Part shown: piece after piece, positions 1-11,930 of the stretch | Position numbering within the stretch: the first letter of the stretch is position 1 | Layout of the letters: each line of letters begins with the position of its first letter | DNA from: Sphagnum magellanicum | Lineage: Eukaryota > Streptophyta > Sphagnopsida > Sphagnales > Sphagnaceae | NCBI GenBank assembly: GCA_021904315.1 | Contig: CM038919.1 | Coordinates: 18,097,666-18,161,665, forward strand | Reading direction: 5' to 3' | Length of the DNA stretch: 64,000 bases | Translations under genes and position numbers: made by a program | Notes under the pieces: generated by a model | What the model saw: the letters and a program-made list of their open reading frames with translations, nothing else | Databases searched by the model: none | What the model was told of the DNA's origin: nothing

Positions 1-1076
1 AAAAACAGGAAAAAACCCTGATTAAAATCCAGATATTCTGAAGTTCCAAAGATTTATGTAGTTTTGCAAGTAGAATCTAATGTTTTTAAAAAAAAAAGCC
101 TCAGAAGAGAACATTACGTACAACTTGTTGCCCACAAAGTTGAAAACGTGCTCAGCGCTCAATACAGATAAACACTGGATTCCTGGGTTGCCCACAACTT
201 TGGCTGCAAGAGTGCAAGTGTCCTGGGATGTACTTGTCACACCATGGCACATAACTAGGGTCAAATTTTAGTCAACAAAGATTTTGGACTAAGACAGGCT
301 TAACCAATGAAACTGAAACTGAAAAGATTCTGAACTCAGACCCCATTGTCCTCAGTGGTATTTTTGTGAGTAAGCAGTTGCACATCTACATCTGTATGCT
401 AGACGACCACAGATATACTTTGAGATCTTTTGATATGTACCTGCCTACCAAGTTAGGCCGAAATTAAAGTTTCTCAAACAAATTCTTTAAAACCTTAACA
501 AAGTACAATGATTTCAATCGAGGAAGTATGTATGAATAGTGCAATTGACAACTTAAGCATTGTTAATCCTGAAACATTGATGACAAAGTTTTTAAATATA
601 TGTGCACCCACGTCCCACACGTTGATTGCACCCATCCTCAATTAGGTTAATTCAAGAAAAATTAAGAGCCTAAATGCATCCTGAAGCAATCCTTTTGGTT
701 GTATTGGCATGATTTCTCATAGTGACTCCTAAATTCACTGAAATTTCAATCCATTTGTCTCATAGAATTCTCTAGTATGCAATATAAATATTAAGCAATA
801 AAGTGCTTAACTGGGAGGGCAAGAATCAGTATGTGTAGAAAATGAAGCTGTTCTCAATTAAAGTTCGGTTGAGGCCAAGTTAAGCATGTCAAAACAATTC
901 AGGGTCAAATGGGACCACTCTCCACTTTCTCCTTTTCTCCAAAAGTGGCTCAAGGTTTTAGGAGAACACTTTTCACTTTCTAAGTGGGGTGCATTCGCTC
1001 ACACCACCCCCCCTCAGCTCCAAACCACGCTCTTCAAGGATTGTTGATCTCCACAACGAATATTGCTCTTCACGGC
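1..1076. other. AT-rich intergenic sequence
   Basis: No coding homology, RNA gene or clear repeat boundary is visible. A run of about 80 open codons on the minus strand near 22-264 has no recognisable motif and is not claimed as a gene. Confidence 0.6.
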
Positions 1077-1365
1077 AGTGTTTTTTTTCTTTAAGGTCAA
1101 TTTTGTGTTATAGCCAAAGCGGCCATGATCCACAGGAAGATTTAGTCAAATCTGGCCACAAACTAAAGTAAAATGGTAGTAAAATTCTTGAACTTCCTTC
1201 TATATTTCTGACTACCTACTTGAACCATGTGTAGTAATCTGGCGATTTTTCTTAAAATTTGGTCAAATTCTGGCTTTGAAACCTAAAACAGGACATGATT
1301 TTAGCACTTTTAATTTTCAATATAGGATTTAGATTATATATAGCCAGCAAAAAAAGGCTGCTCCA
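1077..1365 (+). mobile_element. Diverged copy of hAT-like MITE family (CAGTG / TGGCGA type)
   Basis: The block opens with CAGTGTTTTTTTTC and then shares ordered landmarks with the copies at 7.88, 44.39 and 63.58 kb: a GATCCAC...TTTAGTCAAATCTGG stretch, ACTACCTACTTGAAC at about 1,211, and AATCTGGCGATTTTT at about 1,236. The right end is unclear, so the end coordinate is approximate. It carries no coding capacity. Assignment to hAT rests on the CAGTG terminus and on the 8-bp target duplication at the 7.88-kb relative. Confidence 0.45.
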
Positions 1366-3590
1366 CGTGCATGAAATTGTTTACAACTTGGGGGTTTTAT
1401 TTCTAAGCATGGGACATTGGACCGGCATTGGACTCCCTTTTGCCTCCCAGCCAAGAGAACCAGGAAGATGGTGGACCCTTCACACTCAAATTGGAGGGTG
1501 AGCATTGTTTGCATAAGTTGGTAACCCATCTGTTGGATGCAGGAATTCTGGTGAAGTCTATCAAGTACGTCATTTAGAAAACAGAGGGTGCCATACAACA
1601 CTCATCTCTTAGTTGTGTTCCTATGGTGTCCCTCCATGTGGCCAATTTGACCATCTGTAAATTAAAAAGATGTCAACTGTATCCAAGATGTCAAATACTC
1701 TTTCCAAGGAGCAAGAGTGAGTGGGTCAGTCCATGGCTCCATTCTTTTCATACTCGACTCCACTTTCTTTAGCTTGAGAGCTTCCAAGTTCAGCTCTATT
1801 TACTTGTGCTTTGGAACCAAAGATAGAGAACATCAATTACAAAGCATGGGGTTCCTCACTAGGTTCTAGGGCTACTAAAGCTTCTAGCTGGTCATTCCCG
1901 CATTGGGCTTGCCAATTGAGAGTCACATAAAGAATGTACTGCACTTATGTAGCAGGTTTGGTAAAAAATATTTTCAAAATAAAATGCTGGAAAAACTGGG
2001 AAAATTTAAGGTCCGATTGCTTACATTTTAAAAATACATTGGTAAAATGCTGAAATACAAGGAAATTTCTCCTTAATTTGATCTGTCAAAAACACTCTAG
2101 GAAAAAATTAATATATAAGTGAGCATGGTGTTTTGACGTTTTTGGCGTCAGAATTTTGGTTCTGAGCCTGTAAAAAAAAAAGGATTGTGGTTGGGAGTTG
2201 GGCTTGTTTTGCTCCTGTCAAGGAAATTACTTAATCTTTAATTGGCTATTTTTGGAGTTAATGTTTGACATGATAATGGATGAGATCTTGAATATGCTGA
2301 ACTTTTTTTTCCCACAAAAACGGCTGAATTTTAGATATTAATTTTCCCTAAGAACCACTAGCTTGAGAGTTCGTCCAAGGAAGGTGACGATCATGCTGTG
2401 AACCAGTCTTTTTTTTATTGGCGATTTATGGCCAAATTGTGAAGACCCTGCAAAATTAACTAAGGAGAGATTGAAAGAGCATCATCAGCTGAGTACCTTT
2501 TTCACTGATCTTGTAGCCAGAACCTCATATTAACTAATGCTATAAATATTGTTGCAGCCATTAAGTGCACCAAATTTGCATTAATGATCGCCACCTACGT
2601 TTCCTAAAAAAACCCTGCTGTGAACATATATAATTACAGCATTCCAAAACAGATAAGCCACGACATAAAACAATGACAGAAGGATCCTAAAATCGAACTA
2701 CACCTATTGCAAGGAACTTAACCTACAATATCATGAGTAGGATAAATGTGTGTGTCCACATGGAAGAAATGCTGATAGAAGGCCCACAAGTTGACACTCT
2801 GCCTGAAACCAGCGTGGGAATACCACACGCCACAAAGCCAATGCCCATAAACTAGGGAATTTGATGCTTGGTGTCTAAAGTGTTGGGCCAAGGTCTTTCA
2901 CCCCATGCCCAATGCTTGAACTTTGGATGCAGGAATCCAGTGAGAGGGCCGGCTCAAAGAGGATGAGTCATGAATCATGACGGTCCAGCTACAAGGTTCC
3001 TAAATATAAGGTGGAAGATGCTCTCATCTTTTTCAAATTGATGGCCTCATTTCCTGATGAAGGTACAATAGATGGTTCAATAATTAGCCTGAAGGCCTAT
3101 AAGGTACATTGCCAGCCTGTTCCAATTATAATACTTATATTTAATGCTTATTAAAAACTTTTAAAGTATTCTCAAACTTAAAAACCGATTCAAATATTCT
3201 ACTGCTAAGGAAAGTGGTTTGTTTGTTTTGTTGGGCCCTGCCCCCGCAGGGACAGGGACTATCGCATTGGATCCAACTTTTGGAAGTTTTACCTTATTAG
3301 AACCGGCTTCTTTGGTGAAAGTGTTGAGACTGTTTAGATCGGAACGGCTTTTTTTGGTGTTCAGAGTGTGGACACAGTAGGTGGATGTACAGCATCTTAT
3401 CTATTGGCAGGGCCGGCGTGTTCGTGATGCCTCGTTTTGTCAGGATGAGAAATCTCAAACCAAGGAGCCTAGTTATGTTCTTGGGAGCCTTTTTTGTTGG
3501 TGTGAAATTTGGCACAACATGTGAAAAATAAAAATATTTTTGTCGTCTATTCCCTGACTTTTAGGAAATAATTAGTCAATTAAATTTTTT
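1366..3590. other. AT-rich intergenic sequence
   Basis: No gene or complete element was recognised. A CAGTCTTTTTTTTATTGGCGA stretch near 2,406 resembles the start of the CAGTG/TGGCGA MITE family but cannot be extended into a full copy. Confidence 0.55.
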
Positions 3591-3604
3591 AATTGAATTT
3601 CATC

Positions 3605-4025
3605 CACCTGTGTGTCATGTCATTTGGGGGTGTGGAATTAGAATTATGATTATTTTTCAACTATATTACAACCAATGTAACATTAACATGTGTCATGTCA
3701 TTGAAGAAGGGCATGGAATTTTAGATTTTTTATTATTATTCAATTATATTATAACCAATGGATGTCATTGACATGTTGCATCAATTAAAATGTATGTCAT
3801 TTTCAATTGAAATGTTGTCATTTCAACATTAACCCACAAATTGACACGTGTACATTGTTTTCAACTGTGTTGCAAGGTCAACTCAACATATTATTTTGGA
3901 AATTAGTTAACAACGACATTTTTGAGTTGCAAAAAACATTTTGTTGTTGAAAGTGATGTTTTCAACTATAAATGATAGTTAAAGACTTGAAAACATAGTT
4001 GAAAAATGGGTTTTTTTTCCTAGTG
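3605..4025 (+). mobile_element. Possible CACTA-type transposon end with subterminal repeats
   Basis: The block ends in TTTTTTTTCCTAGTG, the reverse complement of a CACTAGGAAAA-type terminus. The preceding ~400 bp is rich in direct and inverted copies of TTTTCAACTAT-like and GTTGAAAA-like words, the arrangement expected of CACTA subterminal regions. Two ~78-bp units starting at 3,613 and 3,691 share TGTCATGTCATT, GGAATT and an ACCAATG tail. No matching left terminus or 3-bp target duplication was found, and no transposase lies nearby, so this could be an orphan end. Confidence 0.35.
3613..3775. repeat. Two-unit tandem repeat, period about 78 bp
   Basis: Units starting at 3,613 and 3,691 share the order TGTCATGTCATT, then TGGAATT, a TTATTATT-like stretch, and TAT(A/T)ACAACCAATG or TATAACCAATG. 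A third, partial unit may begin near 3,762. It lies inside the proposed CACTA end. Confidence 0.5.
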
Positions 4026-4448
4026 AAATGTTTTTAATCTTAGGAACAAACACATTTTTCTCCTTGATTATCCTTCTATTCTCAAGCTAAGTTAAAGGGT
4101 CAAGGATTGGTGAAATAGAAATGGAACTCACTAGATTGTATGAAAACCCACTACCATCCATTAGACCCTGCCCTGGTCTTCAACCATATTGTTGCTTTTG
4201 AAAAGAAGCTAGCATGAATAATGGTGATGGCAATATCCTCAAAGGGATCAAAACCAAGAATTCTCAAAGATGCAAACCTTATTACTCTCAAGATCAATAA
4301 ACTTGCTTGTGGCTCCCATGAAAATTCCACTTCATCAAAATTAGAGACTCCAAACCTTATTCTTCAATTCATTTCACCATCATTCCTTCCACACTTAATC
4401 CCCTAAAGAAATCATGAATTTGTTGTAACCTTAATCCAACAAATTTGT
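4026..4448. other. Intergenic sequence
   Basis: Nothing recognised in this stretch. Confidence 0.5.
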
Positions 4449-5106
4449 TCAAGTAAAAAATTCAAACTTATCACCTTCCCTAATTGAACCCAATGGAATG
4501 AAATCAAATGGTGTAAGGGAAAAAATTTGCTCATTTGAAGATTCCATTTGGTATTGTAGTTTTCCTGTTGTTGTATGCCATATTTTCCAACACAACAAAT
4601 GGGACCTTGTGCCACTATGTTCCAACCTAAAGATCCAATTTTTTAATTGGAACAAATCTTCCACACTAGGTATGTAGAGTCTAGGAAAATGATTTGGTGA
4701 GATGACCAACATTTGAACCCAGATGTCTCCTAACCTAGGTACTCTATTTTGCCTTTCAAAACTAGAAGTTGATATTCTATGCAAGGTATGAGGTAAAATG
4801 GTATTACTTTTAGAGTGTTGTTGTGGACTCCCATCCTCCCGATCCATTGTGCATTCGTGTCCAAATTTGAACCTTGGTGTAGAATTTGCTATGATTCAGT
4901 TTAATTATGAGATCACCCACCTACGCTTCACTAAGATTGATTCTTACAATTACTACGATTCCCAAACCTAGAAGGCATAAAACTAAAGATCCTATTTGAG
5001 GCCTAATTTGTTTTCTTGGATAGTCAAATCCATTGACAATTTGTTGTTCATGCAGTTCTTGGGTCAAGTCATTCATCCCAATTTCATATTCACTAGATGA
5101 TGACAT
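4449..5106 (-). pseudogene. Unidentified minus-strand coding remnant (possible retroelement)
   Basis: Two adjacent minus-strand open stretches, 4,921-5,106 (61 codons) and 4,449-4,847 (132 codons), have protein-like composition. The first begins with a methionine followed by an acidic-polar stretch (MSSSSEYEIGMNDLTQELHE), and its tail (LVLCLLGLGIVVIV) is hydrophobic. The second shows no family motif. No protease, integrase or reverse-transcriptase signature could be matched. It may be the start of a decayed retroelement gag-like frame or simply chance open frames. Confidence 0.25.
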
Positions 5107-6626
5107 TTTGTATTGTGGTGAAGGTACCTAACCATAGATTCTATCATGTCCTAATTATGTGAACCTTAATATGACGTCATATCCATAGAACCAATAGTTC
5201 TAATACAAAAAAGAGGCGTATAATAAAAACAAACTAGCATAACTTTTAAGAAGGCTATTATATCTTATTGACAATTATAATTTGGTTAAACAACAAATTA
5301 AGATAGCATGAGTTTACAAACCATACACCAACAGTTCTTGCTCTTATGCTATAATACATTGCAGATTGCTAAATTCCAAGATTTCTTCAAAGCCATTTAT
5401 TGCATTACAACATTCATTCAATTGTTACTCTATTCAACTATTGTAATGTTTGATTTCAAATTATGATCTAACCATTCCTTAAAGATTTTTTTTGGAGGTT
5501 TAGTCATGAATCAATTCTCTTAGTGTTCAATCAATTTTATGAGCTGCAAAATCCCCATCATTAACATGTAATGCAACAGTTCTCTCTCTACATTATGGTA
5601 ATAGAATTGCAATAATGTTCAATGATCCCTTCCAACTATGGGTTTAAAACAATGGTGTTAGTGGTATAGATGGACAATATTAGGTCAATGTAAGACCATT
5701 ACAAGCATCAACAAGTTCTATGTTGAGCCCAGGGTGCAAAATTCTTAGATTTATGGACGCTTGTATTACATGAATTCTTGTCTTGTTTTAAGGATACCCA
5801 TCACAAGTTTCTCATACTAACCATCCCAAAGGACCAAATCCCATGTTGCTATTTCCACTAATGTCTTTTTCTCCAACAAACATGACTCCAGGTTTGTCTA
5901 TATGCCTAGTATGTTACAACTCAAACCACCTAAAAAATTCATCATTTCATGGCACCAACCCCTCATATCACCTCTGTAATACATAGTGTTTTGCCCTAAT
6001 TAGTCATTGGCGCAACGAAAGACAAGGAAACAACAACTATCCAACAAAGCCACATTCTCAAAAACAAACTCTCAATTGTTAAAACTCGACCAATTATTTC
6101 CATTCCCCACAATGCCCCTCTTTTATATCTTCCCTTGTCCTTCCCAATAGAAGCTCCACAAATGTCATTTCATCCTTAACCATTCACCTCCAAGATCATA
6201 TCAACCTTGCATCACATGCAAACAACAAACAACACTGCTCTCTCACATATTCTTTTCAAGTCTTGATGTCTAATTTGTAGAAACAAACATTGATTGCCAA
6301 CTTTCAGTCGTCATAGTGTATAATGTAGATAAAGACATGAATTATGAAACCCTGAACCTCAGTGTTCACATTGAGAACTTATCTGTAGCTATGTCATTTA
6401 GGGTCACAAGATGTCCTTATTCTTGTTTTTAGAGAGGTGATGTGCTAACATCAAAATGAGCACCACTAAACAAGTGAACACTACAGGAAAAATTGCAAAG
6501 AATCAAACTATACCAAAGATTTCCAAGGTGTAGAGAAAGAAAACAAGAAAACCAAGAGGCTTGTTCTTGTTGGACTCTTAGACTAGGAGAGGTGGGAGTA
6601 GGAGTTTGATGTCGGGCTTTAGGATG
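5107..6626. other. AT-rich intergenic sequence with one CACTA-like word
   Basis: No gene was recognised. At about 6,481 the word CACTACAGGAAAAATTGC matches the general form of a CACTA transposon terminus, but no inverted partner (ending CCTGTAGTG) was found in the window, so it is noted only as a possible orphan end. Confidence 0.45.
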
Positions 6627-6724
6627 GGCCAGAGTGAATGGGTAACCACCACTACACCATCCACTGGATGGTCATTTATCACTCAATTGTGGATTCACCT
6701 CAACTGAGTTAATATCTGGTTCCA
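6627..6724 (+). mobile_element. Solitary end of the long-TIR element family
   Basis: This ~98-bp stretch aligns along its length with the left terminal inverted repeat at 49,534-49,630 and, inverted, with 51,070-51,165 and 33,480-33,579. Shared landmarks are GGGCCA-AGTG, ACACCATCCACTGGATG, CTCAATTGTGGAT and CCTCAACTGAGTTAATAT. No opposite end was found downstream, so this is probably a truncated copy. Related copies lie more than 26 kb away. Confidence 0.6.
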
Positions 6725-7870
6725 CTTTAAAATCCATTTTGTAAGAAGTTGGTGCTATACCTAAATAGATAGGAAGGAAAATAGGATTTAGGACAATATT
6801 GAGAGTTATTTTGACAATATAGGCTATTCCCAGTGTATTTGAAAGCACCTTGAATTCATAATATTCCCTCCTCACAGTCAATGTCATGTTAGTTTCAGGG
6901 TGGGCTGTGGGCTCCTACATTTTGTGAGTGCCCACCATTTTTTATTTGTGTGATGAGTATGATCTTGATGTGGAAAACAAAGGCTGACACGTCATTATGC
7001 ATGGTAAGGCCCTCAGATAGGGCATTTACAAAATTCGGCTCCTGCCTCGGGTTCGTGCATTATTGTGATGACGCCCTCATTTGTGGGCCTTACTTACCGC
7101 ATAAAGCACTCCTGAAAATTTGCCTAAGTAAATGGTGGGCATCTTAATTCACCCAATGTACCTCATCCACGCAGGTCCCCTATGGGTTCACACAAGTTTA
7201 TTTGTCTTGCCGAATCAAGAGGTACTTCCACTTGCGGGTAATATTAAATCGCTATCTTCGATGCACTGTGATACTAACTTTCTACTTTCGTGCACTGCTA
7301 TAATAGCTCCCACAAGTTGATGGAACACCCAGTTGGCGGTATTATATTTATCGCATTAAAAACTATTTTAACTGTAAAGAAGGGGAAAGTTGGAGAACAT
7401 TTTGAAATGGAAGAGGCCGCCTTCCAAACTGAATGTTCGGACTTCCCTATCTAGAATAAGGAACCAGGTGGTGCATTGTGGATATACTACCTATTATGGT
7501 TTTGTAACATGGCATCTTCTAAGTAAGTTCTAAATGTAATAAAAAAATCCGCCAGGTCTTTATGAGATTGAAGAAATTTGAAGTGACACAGCACAAGGTG
7601 TTGAATAGCCTGGCTGCAACAACAACAGCAACCAGATGGCACAAGGGCTGGTTAGCCACCACATCTGCCGGTCACGATATCTCCCTTTTCTCTTCTCCTC
7701 TCCTCTCAGTCTACTTTAAGTTGTGGGAGGTGTGATTTTCATAGGGCATATCTTGTGAGAGATGGGTTATTTTCAATTATTTACTCAGTCCTGCTGATTG
7801 TATGTTGAAAGCTTACTCACTCAAAGGTTTTTCAATTTTAAATTAACGAGCACATCTTACTTTAGACTGG
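6725..7870. other. Intergenic sequence
   Basis: No gene recognised. Two overlapping open stretches near 6,950-7,320 (65 and 62 codons) have no recognisable motif and are not claimed. Confidence 0.5.
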
Positions 7871-8169
7871 AGTGTTACCAGTGGCTTTTTTTTTCAAATT
7901 CCTCAAGTAGGTGCACTGGCTAGGATCCTCAGCATTAATTAGCAGCAAATGGCGACTGTCCTGGTGGACTAGTAAATCTTTTTGGAATCCTGCCTATTTC
8001 TGGCGACCTATAGGAACACACTGTCTAAATCTGGCGACTTCTAAGTCTTTTTGTCAAAATATGGCGAATGTTTTTAAAAATCTCTAAAATTCCTTTGTTG
8101 AATTCGCCAGCCCTTTTTTTCGTCGCCAGGTTGCGAAAATTCGAAAAAAAAAAAAACACTGAGTATCAC
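7871..8169 (+). mobile_element. hAT-like MITE, 283 bp, with 8-bp target duplication
   Basis: The element runs from 7,879 (CAGTGGCTTTTTTTTTCAAA) to 8,161 (ends AAAACACTG), so its ends form imperfect inverted repeats. It is flanked by AGTGTTAC at 7,871-7,878 and AGTATCAC at 8,162-8,169, which match at 6 of 8 positions with two transitions, as expected of an aged 8-bp hAT duplication. The interior contains repeated TGGCGA/TCGCCA words that could fold back. It has no coding capacity. The copy at 63.58 kb shares both ends and the same internal order. Confidence 0.65.
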
Positions 8170-9640
8170 CCTCCAACTTTTAAACTTTATTATGGAAGGT
8201 GATTTCTTCTCTCATTCTAGTTTCCACTCTTATGTGACCCTTCCGTTTTAGCTTCCAAGCTTTTCTTGGAACAGCTACGGAATGCAGCGCCATAAGTTTT
8301 GAAGCCTTGTAATTAGTTAATCCCTAGCATTATTGTTTTACAGTCACGTTGCATAGAGAATATCATTATCAAGTTGGTGCACAGCACAATCCGTGTCCCA
8401 CAGTTCATTCTATGTAATGGGCTTAAGCAGCACCTTACCAAGCACCCTAAGTCAAGCCAAATTAAATGTATTTCAAAAGATTTTGATTCAATTGGGTCGT
8501 TGGATCCTGATGTGTAAAGCAATGCAGAATTCGTTTAGAGTGATGTTATCAAGTGAAATCTGTCCTCTGCAAACATTTGTCATTTCAAAAAACAAAACGC
8601 CTGCTACAACAGCATTTCACTTTTCTAAACGCTCTGCCCTTTCTTTTTTTCGTTTTTCACTATGGATACCCATACTAGCTATGAAAAACATTTGAAAATT
8701 AAAAATTCCATGGTCGTAATGACCCGCTCCTTAGGCATTATCTTACACATAATGAGGGTCTCCAATGTGTAATTATGTGTAGGGTAAGCCTCCCCAATAG
8801 AGGGGCTAGTAGGCCTGAGGGGTGATAGGGAAGATGTAAGCACCTTAACATAACTCCACCAGTGCGCACTATGTGAACATGCAAATTAAAATTGGATGGA
8901 GATGCTCTTACAACCATAAGACTTCAATGGGGAGCCTTACCCTTCAGAAAAACTAGTATTGGATGGTTAATGAGTTTTGAGTGAGGTAACTGGCAAGATC
9001 CAGGGCTGGATATCAATAACCTATCAGTTGAAATTTAATTTTCAAATTTTAATAATCTACTTGGATGACTGGAATTTCATCCATGTAGATTAACAACCCT
9101 AAAAAATTTATGATTGAAATATCTAAAAATATAAAAGAATTAAAAAATAAAAATGTATAAATACCAAACTGGAACTAGGTCTGATTTTCAAAACTACCCA
9201 CGTTGAATGAAACAAGAACTTAAAATGATAAAATCCCATTGTCAAGACTCAAGGGCGTTATAAAGGCAATACCAGAAAAAAGGGGCCTTGCCCCCCTTCC
9301 CCCACCAAAGGGCCAATGTTGACAACTGAACAAAATTCTCAGGCAAAGCAATAACGTATTTTGACGGACTAGAGATCACATCCTAAGTGGGGACCCATTC
9401 TCCTCCTTAGGAGGTTTTCATTAGCATAAAGGTTTGGAAATAAATCATAAAGCAGGTAGGTAGGTCAGAAAGTAACAAAGGCAGGTCGAAAATGACTGTC
9501 AACTAATAATGGCACTTATTTTTGACTGGTGTTGGTCATGGCATCTATTTGAAAAGGCCAAAGTGGAAAAGAAGAAAGCTTACTGGTGTGGCGCAAACCT
9601 TTACATCAATGACACCAAAGTCACAGCCTAGCACTAGGGG
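8170..9640. other. Intergenic sequence with a small foldback
   Basis: No gene recognised. Within it, GGGTAAGCCTCCCCAAT at about 8,779 pairs imperfectly with ATGGGGAGCCTTACCC at about 8,926, about 125 bp apart, and a second nested pair (CTTACACATAAT with ATTATGTGTAG) lies just upstream. The true LINE 5' end may lie near the right-hand edge of this stretch. Confidence 0.45.
8738..8944. repeat. Inverted-repeat foldback, possible MITE remnant
   Basis: Two nested inverted repeats are visible: TTACACATAAT/ATTATGTGTA (8,742-8,783) and GGGTAAGCCTCCCCAAT/ATGGGGAGCCTTACCC (8,779-8,944). Arms are short and imperfect, and no target duplication or dispersed relative was seen. Confidence 0.35.
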
Positions 9641-10593
9641 TGCTGGGACCAGAGAGCATTACGAGTCTCCCTGTGGAACATTCATGGGGGGACAAACACG
9701 AAGCTAAGTACCAGCTCACATATACAAAGACTATTTGATGACTCAGATGTTGTTGGACTGACTGAAACACACTTCTTCCCTGATGAAACACCACTGCATA
9801 TGCCTGGTTTTCAGTGTTTACATAATCCACACCTTGTATTTGACATGAGTTCAGTCAGAGCAACAGTGAAGCATAGTGGTGGTGTTGTAGTATTTGTGAA
9901 TGACTCATGGTCAGACTATGTATCCTTATGGAAATAGAGCACAGATGGCACTAGGTTGTGGCTGTAGTTCCAGCGCTCAGGGGCTGCACCGTTGTTTTTG
10001 GCTATAGTGTATGCTCCACCCAAAGGGTCCCCATATGCTGATGAAAGCTTGTTTGATAACATTGCTGCAGAGGTCGGCATGATTCAGGATCTTGAGGGCA
10101 GTATTTTACTGACTGGTGATTTCTATGCAAGGACCAGTGTAGCTGACGACTATGTTGATTGTCGTTACTTTGCCAATCACATGCCTGACACGCAGCCATT
10201 GGGGAATTACTTCCCCGGAGGTTTTACCTGAGCGACATAACTTGGACAAGGGGGAGTTAAAAGGCTGGCACAATTAGTTTTTAGAATTTTCCTGCTCCAC
10301 GGGATTGCTCATTCTCAATGGCAGGATCGTAGGCGATGAATCAGGGGAATGCACTTGCTTTGCTAATGGTGGCTCTAGCCTTGTGGATTATATGGTCACA
10401 TCACCTACTCTGTTTGATTATGCCACATCACTTGTTGTACATAAATGCCCTCTATTTTGTGAAAAAGGGTGTGATTCCGACCACATGCCATTTTCACTCA
10501 ACCTGCAATTACTTTGGCAACATGTGGCATCAGCAACTTCAGAATCACATGCAGACATTCGTCGTTTCAAACATGATGCTAAGAAGTGCACAT
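9641..10593 (+). pseudogene. LINE endonuclease domain (EEP/APE-like), broken
   Basis: This would nick target DNA to prime reverse transcription. Reading in one frame from about 9,641 to 10,231 gives WNIHGG (start of the fold), LTETH (catalytic Glu), IVYAPPKGSP and GDFYAR. The frame then shifts, and from 10,305 continues NGRIVGDESGECTCFANG, SLVDYMVTS and DSDHMP, the terminal Asp-His signature. The family motif GDFNA has Asn replaced by Tyr here, removing a catalytic residue. In-frame stops follow VSLWK and LWL and end the frame at about 10,229 and 10,593. The domain order and spacing match LINE endonucleases, so identity is firm although the gene is dead. Confidence 0.85.
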
Positions 10594-10595
10594 AG

Positions 10596-11090
10596 TATTA
10601 TCAGCACCTACAGCAACAAATTGCCCAATGCACAACATAGATGAGTGACACAAACAATGCTGACATGGCCGTGCAGCTGTTGCATGACTGCATTTGTAAT
10701 GCCGCTGCGGTTGTGCATGGTTGCCCTGTGGCACGCACTAGTACAACACAACATCGTCATCAACCATGGTTTGATACTGAATGTCGCAGCAAGCACAAGG
10801 AAGTATCTGCATATGCAAAGCTTCATCCTAACAGCCATCTAGCACGCGAACGAAAGAAGCAACTTAAATAGCTACTGCATCGTAAGAAACGCACGTACAA
10901 GAAGCTGCAAGGCCGACAATTGTGTGCACTAGCAAAGACAGATCTAGCCAGCTTTTAGAGGTAGTACTCCAAGAGCAAGGAGCGATCTGTGGCTATTAGC
11001 AAAGCAGACTTGGTTGTTGGCTTCCAGAAGCTGTTGGAAGGACAATGCCCTAGTAATATAGCCGGGGGATAGGGCAGCTCTATAGATTAG
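10596..11090 (+). pseudogene. LINE linker between endonuclease and reverse transcriptase
   Basis: The same reading frame as the reverse transcriptase continues through this stretch with several TAG codons. It contains QPWFDTECR at about 10,758, a short motif commonly found between the endonuclease and RT of this LINE type, followed by a basic stretch (HRKKRTYKKLQGRQL). Nothing enzymatic is expected here. At least four of its stops are TAG, compatible with CAG or TGG ancestors. Confidence 0.65.
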
Positions 11091-11930
11091 GTGGTCTTGA
11101 GCCTATCACACCCTTTTGCAAGTGATGATTGTAGCACACTAAACTATGACATAACCTTAGATGAGATTGTGCAAGTGATGAGGAGACTCAAACGTAACAA
11201 GTCTGTTGGCTTAGATGGCATCAAAGCAGAGTTTCTGCTACATGCTGGTGATATGTTGCATGTACCATTTCAGATTGTGTTCATGAAGTTGTTGCAACAA
11301 GGTTATTCAGCAAGCTTGTCTACTGGATTCATTCATGCCTTGCACAAAGGTGGTGATGCCTTGCAATTTGAGAACTACAGGGGAATCACAGTGGGTCCTG
11401 TACTAGCTAAGGTGTTTGCCATGATTCTAGAGGCATGGTTGAACAGCTGGGCAGAAGAGAGGGGCCTACGTGCCAGGGGACAAGTTGGTTTTAGGAAAGA
11501 CTTTCGCACCACGGATAACTTGTACATTTTGCGAACACTCATTGAACATAGCACTCACAAACGCAAAAAGGTGTATTGTTGTTTTGTGGACTTTCGCAAA
11601 GCTTTTGATACAGTGCTTCATGATCTACTATGGCGGGTGCCGACTACGATGGGAATTATGGGTCACTTCATGCAATGTCTACACAACATGTACAGCCAGG
11701 ACAATGTCAGAGCTATGCATCCAACAGAAGGGCTATTAGCCCGGTTCTCCTATGGCATTGGGGTCAAACAAGGCTGTCCACTGAACCCACTGCTTTTTGG
11801 ACTCTACCTTGATGGACTTGAAAAGCATCTAGATGCATTTGATGGTGACAACCCGCCACAGCTAGCAGACATAGTAGTCAAATTACTGTTGTATGTAGAG
11901 GATTTGGCATTGATGTCAGAGACCCCATAA
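11091..11930 (+). pseudogene. LINE reverse transcriptase, 279-codon open segment
   Basis: The longest open frame in the window. It holds the RT palm motifs in order: KSVGLDGIKAEFL (N-terminal RT motif), ENYRGITVGPVLAKVFA, QVGFRKDFRTTDNLYILRTL, CFVDFRKAFDTV (motif A with its catalytic Asp), GVKQGCPLNPLLFGLYLDGL (motif B) and LLYVEDLALM (motif C). In motif C the usual Tyr/Phe-x-Asp-Asp reads YVED, so the first catalytic Asp is Glu and activity is unlikely. The frame is set by the conserved motifs rather than by the first ATG. It is followed directly by a TAA and then by homologous sequence in the same frame. Confidence 0.9.

Noticed and set aside
2091-4025. Pairing of CACTCTAGGAAAAAATTA at about 2,094 with the CACTA-like end at 4,025
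   Set aside because: The left word carries two extra bases within the terminus, there are no matching subterminal repeats, and no 3-bp duplication was found.
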